Positions 36,101 to 48,815 of a stretch of DNA of 64,000 nt are shown here, piece after piece. Below the pieces are notes generated by a model, which worked only from the letters and a program-made list of their open reading frames with translations, had not been told where the DNA came from and did no database searches. How positions within the stretch are numbered: the stretch's first letter is position 1; the number at the start of each line of letters is the position of its first letter. The translations under genes and the position numbers were made by a program. The DNA comes from Paramecium tetraurelia (taxonomy: Eukaryota > Ciliophora > Oligohymenophorea > Peniculida > Parameciidae), in NCBI RefSeq assembly GCF_000165425.1, contig NW_001798968.1, positions 128,922 through 192,921 of the forward strand, given 5' to 3'.

Positions 36101-39100
36101 TCGTAAGTATTAATGGATTTCATTGTGTATGAATTCATCATAATGATTAACTCTTTTGATATACCTATCTAAAATAATTTCAGTATGTCTGTAATTATAT
36201 TATTTAAGTTCCTGAGCTAAGGTCAATCTCTATGAACTACTTTTTTTCTCTTTCAATAATTCCAAGATTTACAACTTCTTTTGACGATTAGGCAATCTGA
36301 TACCAGGATCTATTTAAATCAATTATTTAATTATATTCCCGTCTTGATTATCAATTACCAAATATGTTGAACCATCTTCATAAAGGATATAACCAGTTTT
36401 AATAGAATTATCTTACCTTAATGTTACATTGAGCATTATAAATTAATCGGGATATTCTGGGAGGAATTATTCGGGTTCTGGTTGAATGATTTGACCTCTA
36501 GGGGGAAAGTAGGTAGATTTATAGTTAAACTAATTTTTAAATGAAATGATTGGGCCTTCCTGTGGTTGGTATTCTGCGAAGTCAGCCAGATTGGCAAATT
36601 AGAATTCAGGTAGATAATCATTAAGAAATTATATATCTGATTGTGATCTATCTCTGCTATACTCATCGAGACTTTATTTTGAGATGGGAGGTTCGAAATT
36701 AAATTCTTCTTTTTTTATTTCATCTGGTTTTTGTTTCTTTGAAAACTCCAAAAAGTGGCTAACATGTGTTTTCCTTTGTACAGCATTGCGAATCAAAGCT
36801 TATGAGGAGATAATAGAATCAAATCTAGGACTAGCCATTGTGTTTCTATTATGAATTACAGAATATTATTTCTTAGGGTTCCTCTGAGGGATCTCTTAGA
36901 TAAAATCTTTCTCTGAAATATTTTCAATGGATTTAAAATTATTAGAAAATTGTTTTTATTCAGTTGGGGATTAAGATGTGACACCTCCTTTTGAAAGGTC
37001 AGATTTATTATCATCTGAGTCTTAAATTATAATGCTTTGCTCTCGAGATTATTTAATCTCATCTGAGAAGAGTTGTTGTTTTCTGTTTCTGGATGATGAT
37101 GAAATAGTTGGCAATTCTTCTGTTTTATGTTCTATGATTTTGATGGGTTCTATTTTGAATTGTCTTTATATCATTCTTCTTTTGTTCTCCTTTTCAATCT
37201 ACTTGTTTTTATAATAGGATCTAATGTCAATAATATCGTGTTGTAATTGATGTTATATTACATCCTTCATTGATATTATTTTGAAACCAACAACTGATCT
37301 GATCAAATAGTAATGATTTTTTAAGGCATATAACAGTTTACTCACTATTTCATGGGCATATTCAGCACCAGAAAATATGATGGCATGATATTTGTTGGAC
37401 TGATGCAGTGTTTATTATTTACAATAAATACTTAATAAACCATTAAAGTTTTGTAGTCTATCTTTGGAAAACCACCTTTAGTATTCATCCAAATAACTAG
37501 CAAAGTTGTTTATTTTGAAATTGAGTGTGTATTATTATTTATCATTTGACAATCTAAAATAAACAATTAATTGTAATGCTTTAATTGATTAAACATCTGC
37601 AAATATATTCATAATGTATTGTAACTAATTTTCTAATTGAAGTTTACTACAGATATATACATATTTCACTAGCAGATATGTCATGTTGTATTTCTTCTTC
37701 TTCCTCCGTATCCGGATTTTGAGAGTTGGCATCACTAAAGGCTCTGACCCAAATATTGGAGAGTTTCCAAATCTTAATTTCAGAATCAAAGAACAACTTA
37801 GATAAGAAGTACAATTCCGATTCTGGTTAATTGTAGAACTCTTTAATAATTGAGACCAACTAGGATAATCAATTTATATAACATTACCGTCTTCGCTTTA
37901 TTTGAACTGGATTAGTCGGAATCAGTATTTTTGATTTCCTTAACAATGGAATCAAATCCAAAGTTTCTTCTCCTAACTGAATTCTTCATTTCTTTAATTG
38001 AAACTTTCATTTGATTCCTCCCTGTCTATTAGCTATCAATCTTCTCACTAATTTATGTTGCATTAATGGGTCTAGGAAGATTGATAGGTGTTAATTCAAT
38101 AGTTTATATCGATTATACCTTCTTTATCCCTTTAGAATATCTCCTATAACAAGACTAAATGATGGTGGCTGCCAAATTCAACTAATCCATTGTGTACTTA
38201 TTGAGTAAGTCTGCAAAATGATTGTCATTCTTTTCAGAAACTTCAGTTAGCACATTCTAAATTACAGGCATCTACTAGATTTGCTATTGCTATTATTAGG
38301 CCAAAATGGATTCAGTAGTGGGAACATGCAAATCATCCATTTGCTATTATTAGTTTAAATCTTAAATGGTTTGCAACTTATGTATTTTTTATTCACTTTA
38401 TTGAGAGTCAGATTTAATGTGGATTAGTTGACTACTCTATTTATTTAAAACACGAGGGATCAATCTATTTGATAAAAATTTCTTTTTGCTAATATTTTTA
38501 ATTTGTTAAGCAGATTCAGTTTCTTTGTTATCATTCTTCTTCTTTCTTTGTACCACATATTCTGATTTGATCTACGGTCTAGACAACAATAAATCATCAA
38601 CTGTATCCTTCTTCAATTCTGTTGTTTATAATTGTTATCTATGAAAAATCGATATGAGATACTTTAACTAATCCATATGGTTCTCCAATTAATAGAGACT
38701 ACTTCTTTGAGATTAGGTAGCATTGGACAATCTAGGAGAGAACAATCTATCTTAAGGTAGAAGAGATTGATTGTAAGTGGAGACAGCTCTAGATGAAGAC
38801 TTCTTATTTTTGATTTGGTATTATTTCTATTTATTGTTGGAGTCATCAAATTTCTATTGAAATGATATGGTTCTCAATTTATCCTCGTATTCTATTCTGA
38901 CTTTCTTCACATATTCTGGCATCTAGTACTTGGTTGTATGTTAAGTTAATTGTCCTACTATTTGCTGATACGATTTAACTTATTGAATGATATGATGCTA
39001 AATGAAATATCTGATATAAGAATACATTAAAATTTTTGTTTGGTTTCAGTGTAACCACTTTTTTGAGCAGTTCTTATCCAACGTCCTTTTGTAAATCTTC

Positions 39101-39945
39101 CTTGAATTATTGAAAATCCACCTTCTCTTTTCCCATAATCATTTCAAATTCCATTTTCTAACTCAATTTCTCATATTTATCCCTTGCTTTGATCGTAGCA
39201 GGTGCATCCATCCCATAGATTAACTCTGATATTTACCAGGATTTATAGAGATTACGAAGTGCTTCCTTCTCAAATCCAACCTTGAATTACGATTTACCAA
39301 TATAATAAAAAGCCTTTGCCAACATCAAAAACCATTTTTTGAATTCTTAATGAAATTCGTCCTTGGTTAGATTTCGTAAAGAGTCAAAAGTGATACCTAA
39401 ACGCTATAAGATTTCGACGTATTTATTGCATTAGTCCAACATATCATCCTTTCTATGCATCATTCTACAGACTTCGCATCCATGAAACAGTAACTAGACA
39501 TACAATTTTAAAACATTTTAATCATCCTCGCTAATATTTACTCTTTTCGTATAAGCAAACTTTTCCATAAAAGGCACTACTTCCTTGATATTCATCCAGG
39601 CTTTTTGATATTGATTTTGTTACTCATACAATTGGACAATCTGCAATATTGCATTGCCTCTTGCAAGAACAAAATTGGCTGTATAAAATATTCCACTAGT
39701 GATTGAAATCGGTGTTGTAATCTAAATGTCATTATATTATTATCTACTTCCTTTGCTCGATTGAAGAACATTTCTGCTTAAGGATTGTTACCAGATTTTA
39801 ATAGAGATCTTCCATCTCTTATCAACGTATTTGCAAAATCAACTGCTGCATTAACGACAACAGGGGATTCCCATCCATTCTAGGAAAGTGTCTGTAAGTA
39901 TTATCTCTCAAGCCTTTACAAATTCAAGAGCTGTCCAGATTACAT
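33146..39945 (-). CDS. Giant helical-repeat/IQ protein, 2,220 aa
   Basis: One gene of 6.8 kb with six exons. Introns lie at 39722-39747, 38905-38929, 37860-37887, 37633-37660 and 33431-33460; the exon sum is 2,221 codons and each junction was frame-checked. The first 370 residues are TPR-like paired helices (QYQKAWMNIKEVVPFMEKF; MLAKAFYYIGKSQFKVG). An IQ motif, AATIIQSCYRRYSKG, lies near residue 595 and could bind calmodulin. The middle is Ser/Asn/Gln-rich and probably disordered. The last 800 residues are globular, with mixed beta and helix, unrecognised. It is likely a scaffold. Several shorter open frames inside it (for example 35792-36088 and 34397-34714) are parts of this single protein, not genes. 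Confidence 0.88.
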
Positions 39946-41496
39946 ATTAAATTATTATTAAAGAAGCTTATAAATTTTAGTTACTAATGTTTTAATGTTT
40001 ATTTCTAGGTTATTTTCTATAAATATTAATATTATACAATTAATTTATAGAATATTCTGAAGGGTGAATATATAATCCGTGAATTCTATTTTTATATTTA
40101 CCAAGATTAAATATCTATTGAGTGATAAATTATACTTGAATCTCATTGAAATATATGATTATAAATGTCCTATTATGTTATTAGATGTATACTTGGATGA
40201 GATAAATGTAGTAATAAAAAGGACGATTTAATAAGATATATTTGACTATTTTATTTAAAGTCCAAAATCATAGTTAATATATATAGTCAACGTTATAAGC
40301 ATCATAACATTTTTCAATCATAAGATTATATTGATTATCGCAAATCAATTAACGACAAACCTTAGTGTTATCCAATAGAATATGAAATCTTGTACTGCTC
40401 TTGACCAAAAAATATCATTACTGAATCAAATTAATTTTTATGAGAAATGTTTACTTTACTTAATTTATACACATAATATTATTTTCGATATATATAACTC
40501 ATATTTTAAGACAGGATTCAAGAAATGGTCTATTTGTTACTGAATGAAAATACTTTTAGGAATTCTTAAAAACAAATAAAATGATCATACGATAATAGCT
40601 AAGTGTAACTGTTACCTATATTGAATAGTTATAAGTAATGATTCAATTTGGTATTGCAATTTGAATGTATTTATATTTTCAAATATTTTATAAAAATACT
40701 ATCTAATAAAGTCACTTCTTTAACACATCTATAGAATTTATTGGAGGGATAGAATACAGACGAATAAGTTCAATATCCTTGACATAAATTTATAGCTGCA
40801 ATTAAATCACTTCTAATTATTGTAATTTAATACTCCAGACATACTGCAATATAATCCTGTTTTTTTCAAATATTTTGGACTAAATAATATTAATTTTTTA
40901 TATTAGCTCATTAATTATTTTCCTAAAATATAGAATTTAAAATGATCCAAGAGATTTCATGTTTTGATAACATACAACTCTTTTCTTGAATAAGTTATCT
41001 AATTTTTATACTAGGAACAATAATAATCTCTTTTACTAGAACAATCTGCTTTATATTTCTATATCTTTTGATTATACTTACTTATCTCCTTAATTTGATA
41101 ATATATAAACTTGAGTATTAAACAGATTAGAGATCAACCAGCCTTGTAAATAAGGTCAAGTTTGAAGGATACATTTTAAGTTTAAGTATATTTTAATTAT
41201 TCTTAATGATTTAAATTAAATTAAGTTAACTTAACAAATAATTAGAAAAATGATTATTACCTTATAAGTTATTGTAAATGCCATCCTTATAATGAAGATA
41301 AGCATAAAAGTTAATCATTAATCATTTTAATTTTTTTCAAGATAATTAAGATATTTTAGGATTTGAGGAATCCTTAAATTGAATGATCTAGTATTGTAAT
41401 TTAGGAGATGATATTATGGTATTAGATTGCTTAATGTTAATGTTGTTGGATTTTGTATTTATCTCTGGAATTTGATGATAATAATAATAATTTAAT
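39946..41496. other. Longest gene-free stretch in the left two thirds
   Basis: About 1.55 kb, AT-rich, with no acceptable frame on either strand. It lies between a minus-strand gene start and a plus-strand gene start, so it should contain two promoters. I see no repeats or GC islands. Confidence 0.45.
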
Positions 41497-41904
41497 ATGA
41501 ACCCATAATTCAAGGAATCAAATTGTGATAGCTTGTTAATGAAGTTAGTTTGTGTAATTGTAAGCAGATCCTATCCTCGGATTATTTAGAAATAGTGAAT
41601 AATTCGGAAAAAGGTCCTTGCGAGATTGAGCTCATCTTCCAACTTACCCCCTTGAAGGAATACAATAATTTAAGGGAATTTAGTGAGATGACATTAATTT
41701 TCATATTATTTTTATCAATTCATAGATTTACCCTTCATATTAAATTATGCATAGGGTGTTATTGCTTGGGGAAGTGTACTTCTAGAGAACAGGACATTTG
41801 ATTTTGAGAAATATCTGTCTAAATACTAAGATGACCATGTCTTCTATGTAGATGACTCCGACGCATAAGAACTTGTCATCAAATCGTTTTTTGATGATTT
41901 CTGA
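41497..41904 (+). CDS. Small unknown protein, 114 aa
   Basis: Three exons with a 20-nt and a 43-nt intron; exon sum 115 codons. Acidic and hydrophobic, with no signal or TM. The exon junctions are inferred only from frame and GT-AG ends; the 43-nt intron is long for this window. It ends 7 bp from the stop codon of the convergent gene at 41912. Confidence 0.6.
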
Positions 41905-41911
41905 CAAATTT

Positions 41912-42349
41912 TCAGAAATGCCCAAACCTGGACAATAATTGTTTTATACATTGAATCTCCTAACCCGAAACTTGAGCTGCTAATCCCTGCATGATTCTCA
42001 AAACCATATAGCATTTATCTTTCATGGTGACAGCTCCAATAAAAAAATTTTGGCATTGCCTTAATTACATGAAAGCATACTATAATTATTTGTGAATTTC
42101 TAAATACATCATATTTCTATTGCCCACAATTTCGATTACTCTTAGATTGATGTTTTTTTCATGATGTTTTCTGAGTACAAGACATTTTTGATTTAGCAAA
42201 GTAATTTACAAGATCTCACTATTTTTAATTTTGCCAACATCCCTAATGTCCTCAAGTTCATCCACAATCAATTCATCTGTGTATTAGGTTTACAGAGGTT
42301 GAGTATTTAATTCTTCATATTCTTTTTCTCTGAAGAGACATCCTCCCAT
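41912..42349 (-). CDS. Probably N-myristoylated small protein, 145 aa
   Basis: One frame of 146 codons starting MGGCLFREKEYEEL. Gly2 with Cys4 is a plausible myristoylation/palmitoylation site, suggesting membrane association. The rest forms mixed strands and helices (ILQITLLNQKCLVLRKHH; QLQYAFMQLRQC), somewhat like a roadblock/longin-type fold, but this is uncertain. An upstream ATG in another frame (about 42450) cannot be joined by a normal intron, so the 42349 start was taken. Confidence 0.7.
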
Positions 42350-42464
42350 TTATATTTTAATAAAGTTATGTTTAATTTGTTAATTAAATTTATGGCTTCA
42401 AATTACGCACTTCTGACTGAATCTATGGATTATTTTGTGTATTCGTTTGACATTAATTAATTAT

Positions 42465-42895
42465 ATGAAAATTCTGGACGACATCAAGCAGCAAGTTGAG
42501 AAGGAAATGCTGAAATTCGATCCACGATTGGCTGAGAAGAAGTATTTGAAAATTACTCAATCAATAAAGGATTTGTTTTTGAAGGCTGTTGTGAAAGAGA
42601 AGTAAACTATTAAAGCAGTAACAATTCTTATGATCTCTAGGCTGCGCATTCCATTGGAATCAATTACTCTTCCGCCAAAGCTATCTGGGCTGAATTCAGA
42701 AGTAAGAATCAGAAGAAGAAGAAGAAAAACAAGGAAGATTCAGATTAGAAGAATGGAAACCAATTAGTTAAGCGTTGTTCCTATAAAATTTTGAACGGAT
42801 GCAATAAAATAAAAAAATTCTTCATGGAAATCAAATCATCTGTCTCATAGAACTTAAGCTCAACTCATTTAATCAATTTGGAATCACATATATGA
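42465..42895 (+). CDS. HTH-like basic protein, 137 aa
   Basis: Two exons joined by a 17-nt intron at 42602-42618; exon sum 138 codons. The spliced frame reads YDLQAAHSIGINYSSAKAIW, like the helix-turn-helix AxxLGINYSTAK found in many ciliate DNA-binding-like proteins, followed by a Lys-rich stretch. It is probably nuclear. The intron is very short; 14 nt would also fit the frame. Unspliced, the gene would stop at 42804 after an Arg-rich tail. Confidence 0.6.
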
Positions 42896-43096
42896 ATTTA
42901 AATTATTTTATCTTTTTTTATGCTACATTTAATAGTACATTATATTATTTATCAATTATACAACACCAAATCAATTTAATTGAAATAATTAATCATGTTA
43001 GAGATCTCACTTTACGTATCACAATAATAGATGTATTTTTCATTAAAATTTATACTAATTGTTTGGAATTAAACTTGTATTAAAATGAAATAATAC

Positions 43097-44164
43097 ATGA
43101 ATAATATGTCTTCTTTACATCAAGATAAAAGGAAGGACGAAAGAGATAATGATGATAGTTATTATTGTTGCTTCTACAAAAAAAGAATATAGGTTCAATA
43201 ATTGTCAAAGAATTCAAATTCAATGAACTACTCCATCCTAAATAAAAATATTATTAATTTGGAGTCTTTACAGGAAGTCTAATTTCTACTAGAAACTTAT
43301 CCAGAAAGACAAGCACTTTTGAATAGTCTAAGGTACAAAGTCATTAATTTGGACAAATATCCCTTAATACTTGTATACAAAAAAGAATAATCACAACCAG
43401 ACATTCAGTTTGGAGAAGATGAAGTAACACTCATATTGTCATATCCAGAATATGAAGTAGAATATACGCCACTCATTATTCATTCAAAAATAATGGAAAA
43501 TATTGATTATAAAAAGGAAATCGACTAAAGCGAAATATATTTCAGCGGTATTTTTCAACATCTCAATACCAACATCTGTGATAATGTAATTGTGATTCCA
43601 TTCAGTCCATCCTTGAATATCATCGATCCAGTTTTCAATGAACTCAAACTAGAATGTCGATAAGCACTATTCAACCTACTAATTCCATTTCTTCCTATTT
43701 TAGATAAAGTCACCATCATTCTTCCCAATGTTGTACCATTGAATAGTATAATGTCAATTGTTGAACCTCTGATAAGTTTGAGAATTAAAATGATGTCACA
43801 TCCAAATTATACAACACTCATAGTCAATTGTGTTTAAGAGAACAGTCGCTTTGAAGATTTCAAACAATACAGAATTACTTTTGATCTTAAATATTATCAC
43901 AAACAAGTTAACCAATTTGTGAGATAGAAATTAAGTACAGATCACAATATAGATAATTTGCCTGTTCAATTCTTGGCTCAACTACTGTGGACCAACTAAC
44001 CTTTGCTAAGCTAACAGTTCTTAGAACAAACTCAATCTTTTTCGTTAAGAAAATCAGACCCCATCTAATAAACTTCCCCTGTTACTCCAATTTATAATTA
44101 TGAGAGCAATTACAAATTTGAATTAGAAGGGTCATCTCTCAAAAAAGATAAAGATTCATATTGA
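43097..44164 (+). CDS. Unknown soluble protein, 355 aa
   Basis: Intronless, 356 codons. It has a polar N-terminus with Cys-Cys, then a globular region rich in Ile, Leu, Asn and Pro with several beta-like strands (DNVIVIPFSPS; DKVTIILPNVVPL). No motif is recognised. The absence of introns is shared with several genes to its right. Confidence 0.82.
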
Positions 44165-44180
44165 ATTTAATTAACTTTAT

Positions 44181-44446
44181 ATGTCTTTAATAACTGATCC
44201 ATTCTCTAGAACCCAAATCTCAAATCCTAATGAATGATTCAAATTTATGTTGAATTCTGAACACACAACTTCAAAAAGCTTAGAAACTATCTACACTGCA
44301 ATACATAATGAAATATAAAAAATAATTTGCCAAATTGAATTAAGGACATTATTTAGAGTTTATGATCAGCACATGTAAGTAATTAAAAAACAATATAGGA
44401 GATGAAGATCTTGAAAATAATTAACACATCATCTAATGACATTTGA
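44181..44446 (+). CDS. Small frame with one internal TGA
   Basis: From ATG 44181 a Ser/Pro-containing frame runs 18 codons to a TGA, then continues in the same frame. It reads as a good helical sequence (LETIYTAIHNEIQKII; ELRTLFRVYDQHM), through a 20-nt intron to TGA 44444-44446. Starting at the next Met (44247) gives a 59-aa protein. The TGA would be Trp if the codon had been TGG. The gene may be real with the downstream start, or a nonsense-bearing copy. It begins only 17 bp after the stop of the previous gene. Confidence 0.4.
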
Positions 44447-44852
44447 TCTCATTGTTCATTTGTAAAGTTATATATAGAACTAATATATCCCTAAAATATC
44501 ATACAATTCTAACTAGACTAAAGTAATCTAATATATTGGAGAATCAATATATCTCCCATAACCATCTTGATTGTAAAAGTAATATTAATAGAAGGTTCCC
44601 TAGATGAAAGTAATATCGAAATAAAGACTGATAATTTCAAATAGAGGGTCATGAAATAAATAGTAAACTACTGAAACCTATTATGTTTATAACAATAAAA
44701 ATAAAATTTAAAAAGCAGATTAAAAATGGATGTAATTTCTGAGACATAATTGATTCAACAACGTAGAAAATTTACTATGGATAATAGAGTTATTTTTTAG
44801 AGAGTTTCTTTGCAATAAATACCGTATACCAAATTAAAAATGAAATTAAATT
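44447..44852. other. AT-rich spacer with short open frame
   Basis: A frame at 44726-44881 looks partly protein-like (RRKFTMDNRVIFQRV) and ends inside the next gene's start. It may be a 5' exon of that gene, but no ordinary GT-AG intron joins the frames. Otherwise nothing. Confidence 0.35.
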
Positions 44853-45605
44853 ATGAATAATATTAATGAATTAACTACTTATAGAAGCAGAAGCCATTAC
44901 TCTCCATCATAATTATCATCCAGTTCTGGGTTTCTGAATTAACAATATGATGAATTTGTAAATAAGATTTATGGCAAAACAAGACAAATAAAAATACATC
45001 ATCTTATTCCTAAACAGACCAATAAAGCGTTTGAAATAACTACTCCATAGTATGAAGATGCAATATACAAAAAAATGGATGATTACATAAAAAATGAAAA
45101 GATTAGTCAGAGAGAAACAAGGATTCAAGAAAGAATTATTGAGAAAGAAGTCATTTAACAATATAAGGCAAAATAACATACTTTTAAATTATTGATCCCT
45201 GATTAAAGTTATATCAAGATACTGCAGTCCTGTTAAAATTATATGCCCAAATTTAAGTTTTCCAGATTCAACAGTCCTAACAACCAAGCGAATAACGAAA
45301 AGTTGTTACACAAAGTTAGTGAATTACTACAATAGAGAAAATCAAGACATGACATTTATAAAAAACAGTTAGAATATGAAAGAAAGAGAAGTAAGAAGAT
45401 TCTAAGATAAAATTTCAGTACAGAAAAAACTCAAAGAGTTCCAAGTCCGTTGAGATTAAAAAATATTGAATAAATTATTCAGAAGTGCAAAGAATAAAGT
45501 GATGGATGTAGTTCAGAAATAAAGGAGATTAATAAAAATAAATAATAATTAAATAAAAATTATTAATTAATAAAAGACTAATATAATGATATATTCAATT
45601 AATGA
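44853..45605 (+). CDS. Basic Ser/Lys/Gln-rich protein, 250 aa
   Basis: Intronless, 251 codons. A polar N-terminus is followed by Lys/Glu helices (QEYERKRSKKIL-like composition), with a tail of Lys/Asn/Gln. No domain is recognised; a cytoskeletal or regulatory protein is possible. The last 11 bp overlap the end of the convergent MetRS gene. The minus frame at 44916-45179 is a shadow. Confidence 0.75.
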
Positions 45606-46976
45606 TGAATCTTTTTAATCTTAAATCCTACTCTAAATCCACTGTCACTTAAACATTATTATTTTAAGGGAATTCTTTGAACTAAGGACTTATGATATTA
45701 GGAGTTTGCACATAAATATCTAAAATTTATTAAGTCATTGATATCAGAATGCAAATAAAACTTAGAAATTACTCCTTTTGAAATTGAACTTACATTTTCC
45801 ATGGTTAATATTTATCAATTAAAGTATTAATGAGTACAAAAATCTTTTATAGTTCTAAATAACCTTCAATGAATAAATTTTTATCTAATAATGCCTTAGT
45901 ATTTTTGTGCAATTCCAGGAATGTTTATTTAGATTATAATAATTGATCATCCAATAAATGTTATTATAATAGCAGTAGATTTGGTGATATTATCTTTGGT
46001 CTGAATAGTCTAAATAAGATGTTATTAAATTGGTCAATGTACGTATTCCAACACTTCTCTAGTTTTTGTTCTTCGAATGAGACATCCATATTTTAAGGCC
46101 CTTAAGTAAGGAAGTATAATCTAATTTGATTTTAGTTGTATGTCTTTAGTAATTAGAATGGATCAATAACATTTCCAAGTGACTTAGACATTTTCATCTG
46201 AATTATTATGGTAAATTTACATTATTTCTTATCCAATGGTTATGGACAATCAATTCAGTTGTAGATTGGTTATTGATTCCTTTTAAGAAGCTCGGCCAAT
46301 ATAAGGCATGAAATCTGACTATATCTTTGCCTATCACATGCATATAGTGATGTTACTCTTCTTGTAAGTAGCCTAACAAAGCATCTAACCATACATAAAT
46401 CAATTAGTTAGCATCATTGGGAACCTCAATTCCCCAATAATATCTCTGTTTCGGTCTGCTGATACAAATACTATTAATAATCAATTGCTTTAGTTCATTT
46501 TGATATCGTGATGGTGCTTTAGTAATGCATGTTTCAAGATAATCTTTGTCAAATTTGAAAAAATAATTCTCTTCTTCCAAATATTGATCGGTTTTATGAT
46601 TTACAAAAGATTCTTCAACTTAACAATAATATCCTTTATAAGTATCCTTTAGAATGAAGCCATTATTTTAGAGCAGATTCCAATTCTTCTAAACTTTCAT
46701 GATATGTTGAGGATCAGTGGTTCTAACGAAATGATCGTATTTAATAAATGAATTAGCTAATTGTTGGAATTGATTGGAAATGGAATCACAATATTATTGG
46801 ATTGGTTGATTCTTGGCACTTCTGTAGACTTTCAATCCATGCTCATCAGTTCCTGTCAGCAATTTTACTGATTTATACTTAGCGATGGCATCTGCATAAA
46901 TCATTGAATAGAGATGACCTATGTGCGGTTAGGCATTCACATAAAACAAAGGTGTAGTTATTATTTATTTTATCAT
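45595..46976 (-). CDS. Methionyl-tRNA synthetase, organellar type, 452 aa
   Basis: Two exons with a 23-nt intron just before the KMSKS region; exon sum 453 codons. Class I signatures: [17 protein letters not shown] (HIGH box), [19 protein letters not shown], and [13 protein letters not shown] (KMSKS). It charges tRNA-Met with methionine. The compact size and lack of extra domains or a zinc-knuckle insert match bacterial/mitochondrial enzymes. It is therefore probably mitochondrial, although the N-terminus (MIKQII) is too short for a clear presequence. The ATG overlaps the TGA of the upstream gene (ATGA), which leaves no room for a separate leader. Confidence 0.93.
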
Positions 46977-48442
46977 AAAAAAATTAAATAAATTTTATAT
47001 AATTATAACATACATAATCCTAACCACCCTATTTATATACTTGTTATGTTGATTAGAATCTACGATTGATGCAACCATAAATGTAATCCAAACATTATCC
47101 ATGATAATAAGATCATTATTTTGGTAAACACAGTTGTTTTATCTTCTTTTAACACCACAATCAAAACAATCATTAAAAACGATATTTCAAATAAGGTATC
47201 TATGAATATGTTATTAAATGATGCTAGAATTATTCCAAATAAGTAAGGTATGACACTTGATTGTCTCTCCTAAGGTTGAGGATTCAATTAGCAGTCTTGA
47301 CTCTACAGTTCCAAAGGTTTATGATAGTAATCTGGAACTCCAATTGTATATGTATTATTTGATTACTCTTATCTGCTATGATGAGGCTATCCATCATTTA
47401 ATTCATTTGCAATCTCATTATTGTACGGTATCTTGATCTATCGTAAATCCTGCAATTGCAATGAATAATCCTCCAATTCGTCTTCAAATTTCTTGATATA
47501 TGATACTACAAGACTACGAGCTTAGTTTAATTGTAGATTCAATAATTTCTGATCTAAAACTTTGATTTCATAAGTAATTTCCATTTCCAACAACTCCCCG
47601 TTCTCTTTCTATGCCAGTAGTTCAGTCACATGCTTATTGAATTGTAAGGAGTATGTCGGTATCACTATTGTAGTGTTCATCTGATTTTGAGTGTTAGTAT
47701 TCAAAGACAGTAGAATACTGTCACCAACATCCAAAATATCTATTGTTTGATTTAGCTAGAACTGTAAATTATAACTAGGCTTAAAATCACTTTCAAATTC
47801 GTAGTAATCTTCAATCTTCATGTAAAATGCATATTATCCAACCATAAACTTGTTATGCACTTGCAAATTCAACACTGAGGCTGAATGTAACATCAATCTC
47901 ATAGGAGTTCTATTATTGTTGTTGCTAATCAATTGATTATTTTTCAATCTCTCATCTATAGCCGTAAGATTATCCTGTTCCTCTATTAGTTACTACTTTG
48001 AGTTGGCGATTTTTTGACTCAGCAACTAGATTGCATCCTTGTAAACCTTCTCAAATTACTAAATTGTGCATTACTTATGCTTTAACAATAATTTAGATAC
48101 TTACATCTTGCATACATTTATTATACAATTAACTTATCAATTGACGATCGATGGCTATATTTGAATGACTCTAAAGTAATTCAATAAGTTCTTGCTGTTA
48201 AAATGAATGCATTAATTACAATATATTTTATTTATATAATAATTGAAATTGTTTATTCCAATCTATATCAATTTATATTCCTGTTTGCTCCACCTTAGCT
48301 GACTTGTATTGAATATGTAGAATTTCAAATATTATCAAGCATACACCCTCGACATAGACTAACTCTCTATTCGAGATCCCTCATTAGTTATGAACTACTA
48401 CTCTATCACAGTTAATGCCACAGCTTCAATTTGAGATGTCAT
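46973..48442 (-). CDS. Coiled-coil protein with C-terminal TM helices, 466 aa
   Basis: Three exons with a 44-nt and a 25-nt intron; exon sum 467 codons. A coiled-coil N-terminal half (QQELIELLQSH; SKQQLIEEQDNL) leads to a beta-rich middle that could be C2-like (LNLQVHNKFMVGQYAFYMKI). A second coil follows, and at the C-terminus two to three hydrophobic helices (PYLFGIILASF; LFEISFLMIVLIVVL). It is probably an organelle-membrane tether. Its stop codon shares bases with the MetRS start downstream. The 44-nt intron replaces an earlier frame break; the downstream Met at 48212 is an alternative start. Confidence 0.78.
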
Positions 48443-48815
48443 TTCAATATTTAGAATAATTTATTTATTTTACTAACCCATAATAAATGAATTAAATTGT
48501 TTAGCAAAATAACTATAAATAAAATGTATTCATTGTATATATATGAGATTGCCACAGTTTTATTTCCTCATTATGAACTCAAACTGTCCATCTCGTAAAT
48601 ACAAAAAAGATCTTACTAAATAGGTTACAAATTTCGATAATAAAATGAGACATTTGTGCCGCAAGTAAGAAATATTCTTTTTTTTATTATAATTCCCATT
48701 TATATAATTTAAAATGTTAGTGACAATCAAAAAGGTTGGCTTGAATTTAGTAAAATTTAATAATAAAAAATATGTCAATCTATCAAATGGTAATAATTTT
48801 AATTAAATTTAAACA
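48443..48815 (+). other. Spacer with weak small ORF (48545-48841)
   Basis: A 98-codon plus-strand frame, MRLPQFYFLIMNS..., is protein-like in its first third (many Cys, Lys, Arg) and AT-rich filler after. It overlaps the end of the minus-strand gene. A very small gene with an intron from GTAAG near 48665 is possible, but unproven. Confidence 0.25.
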
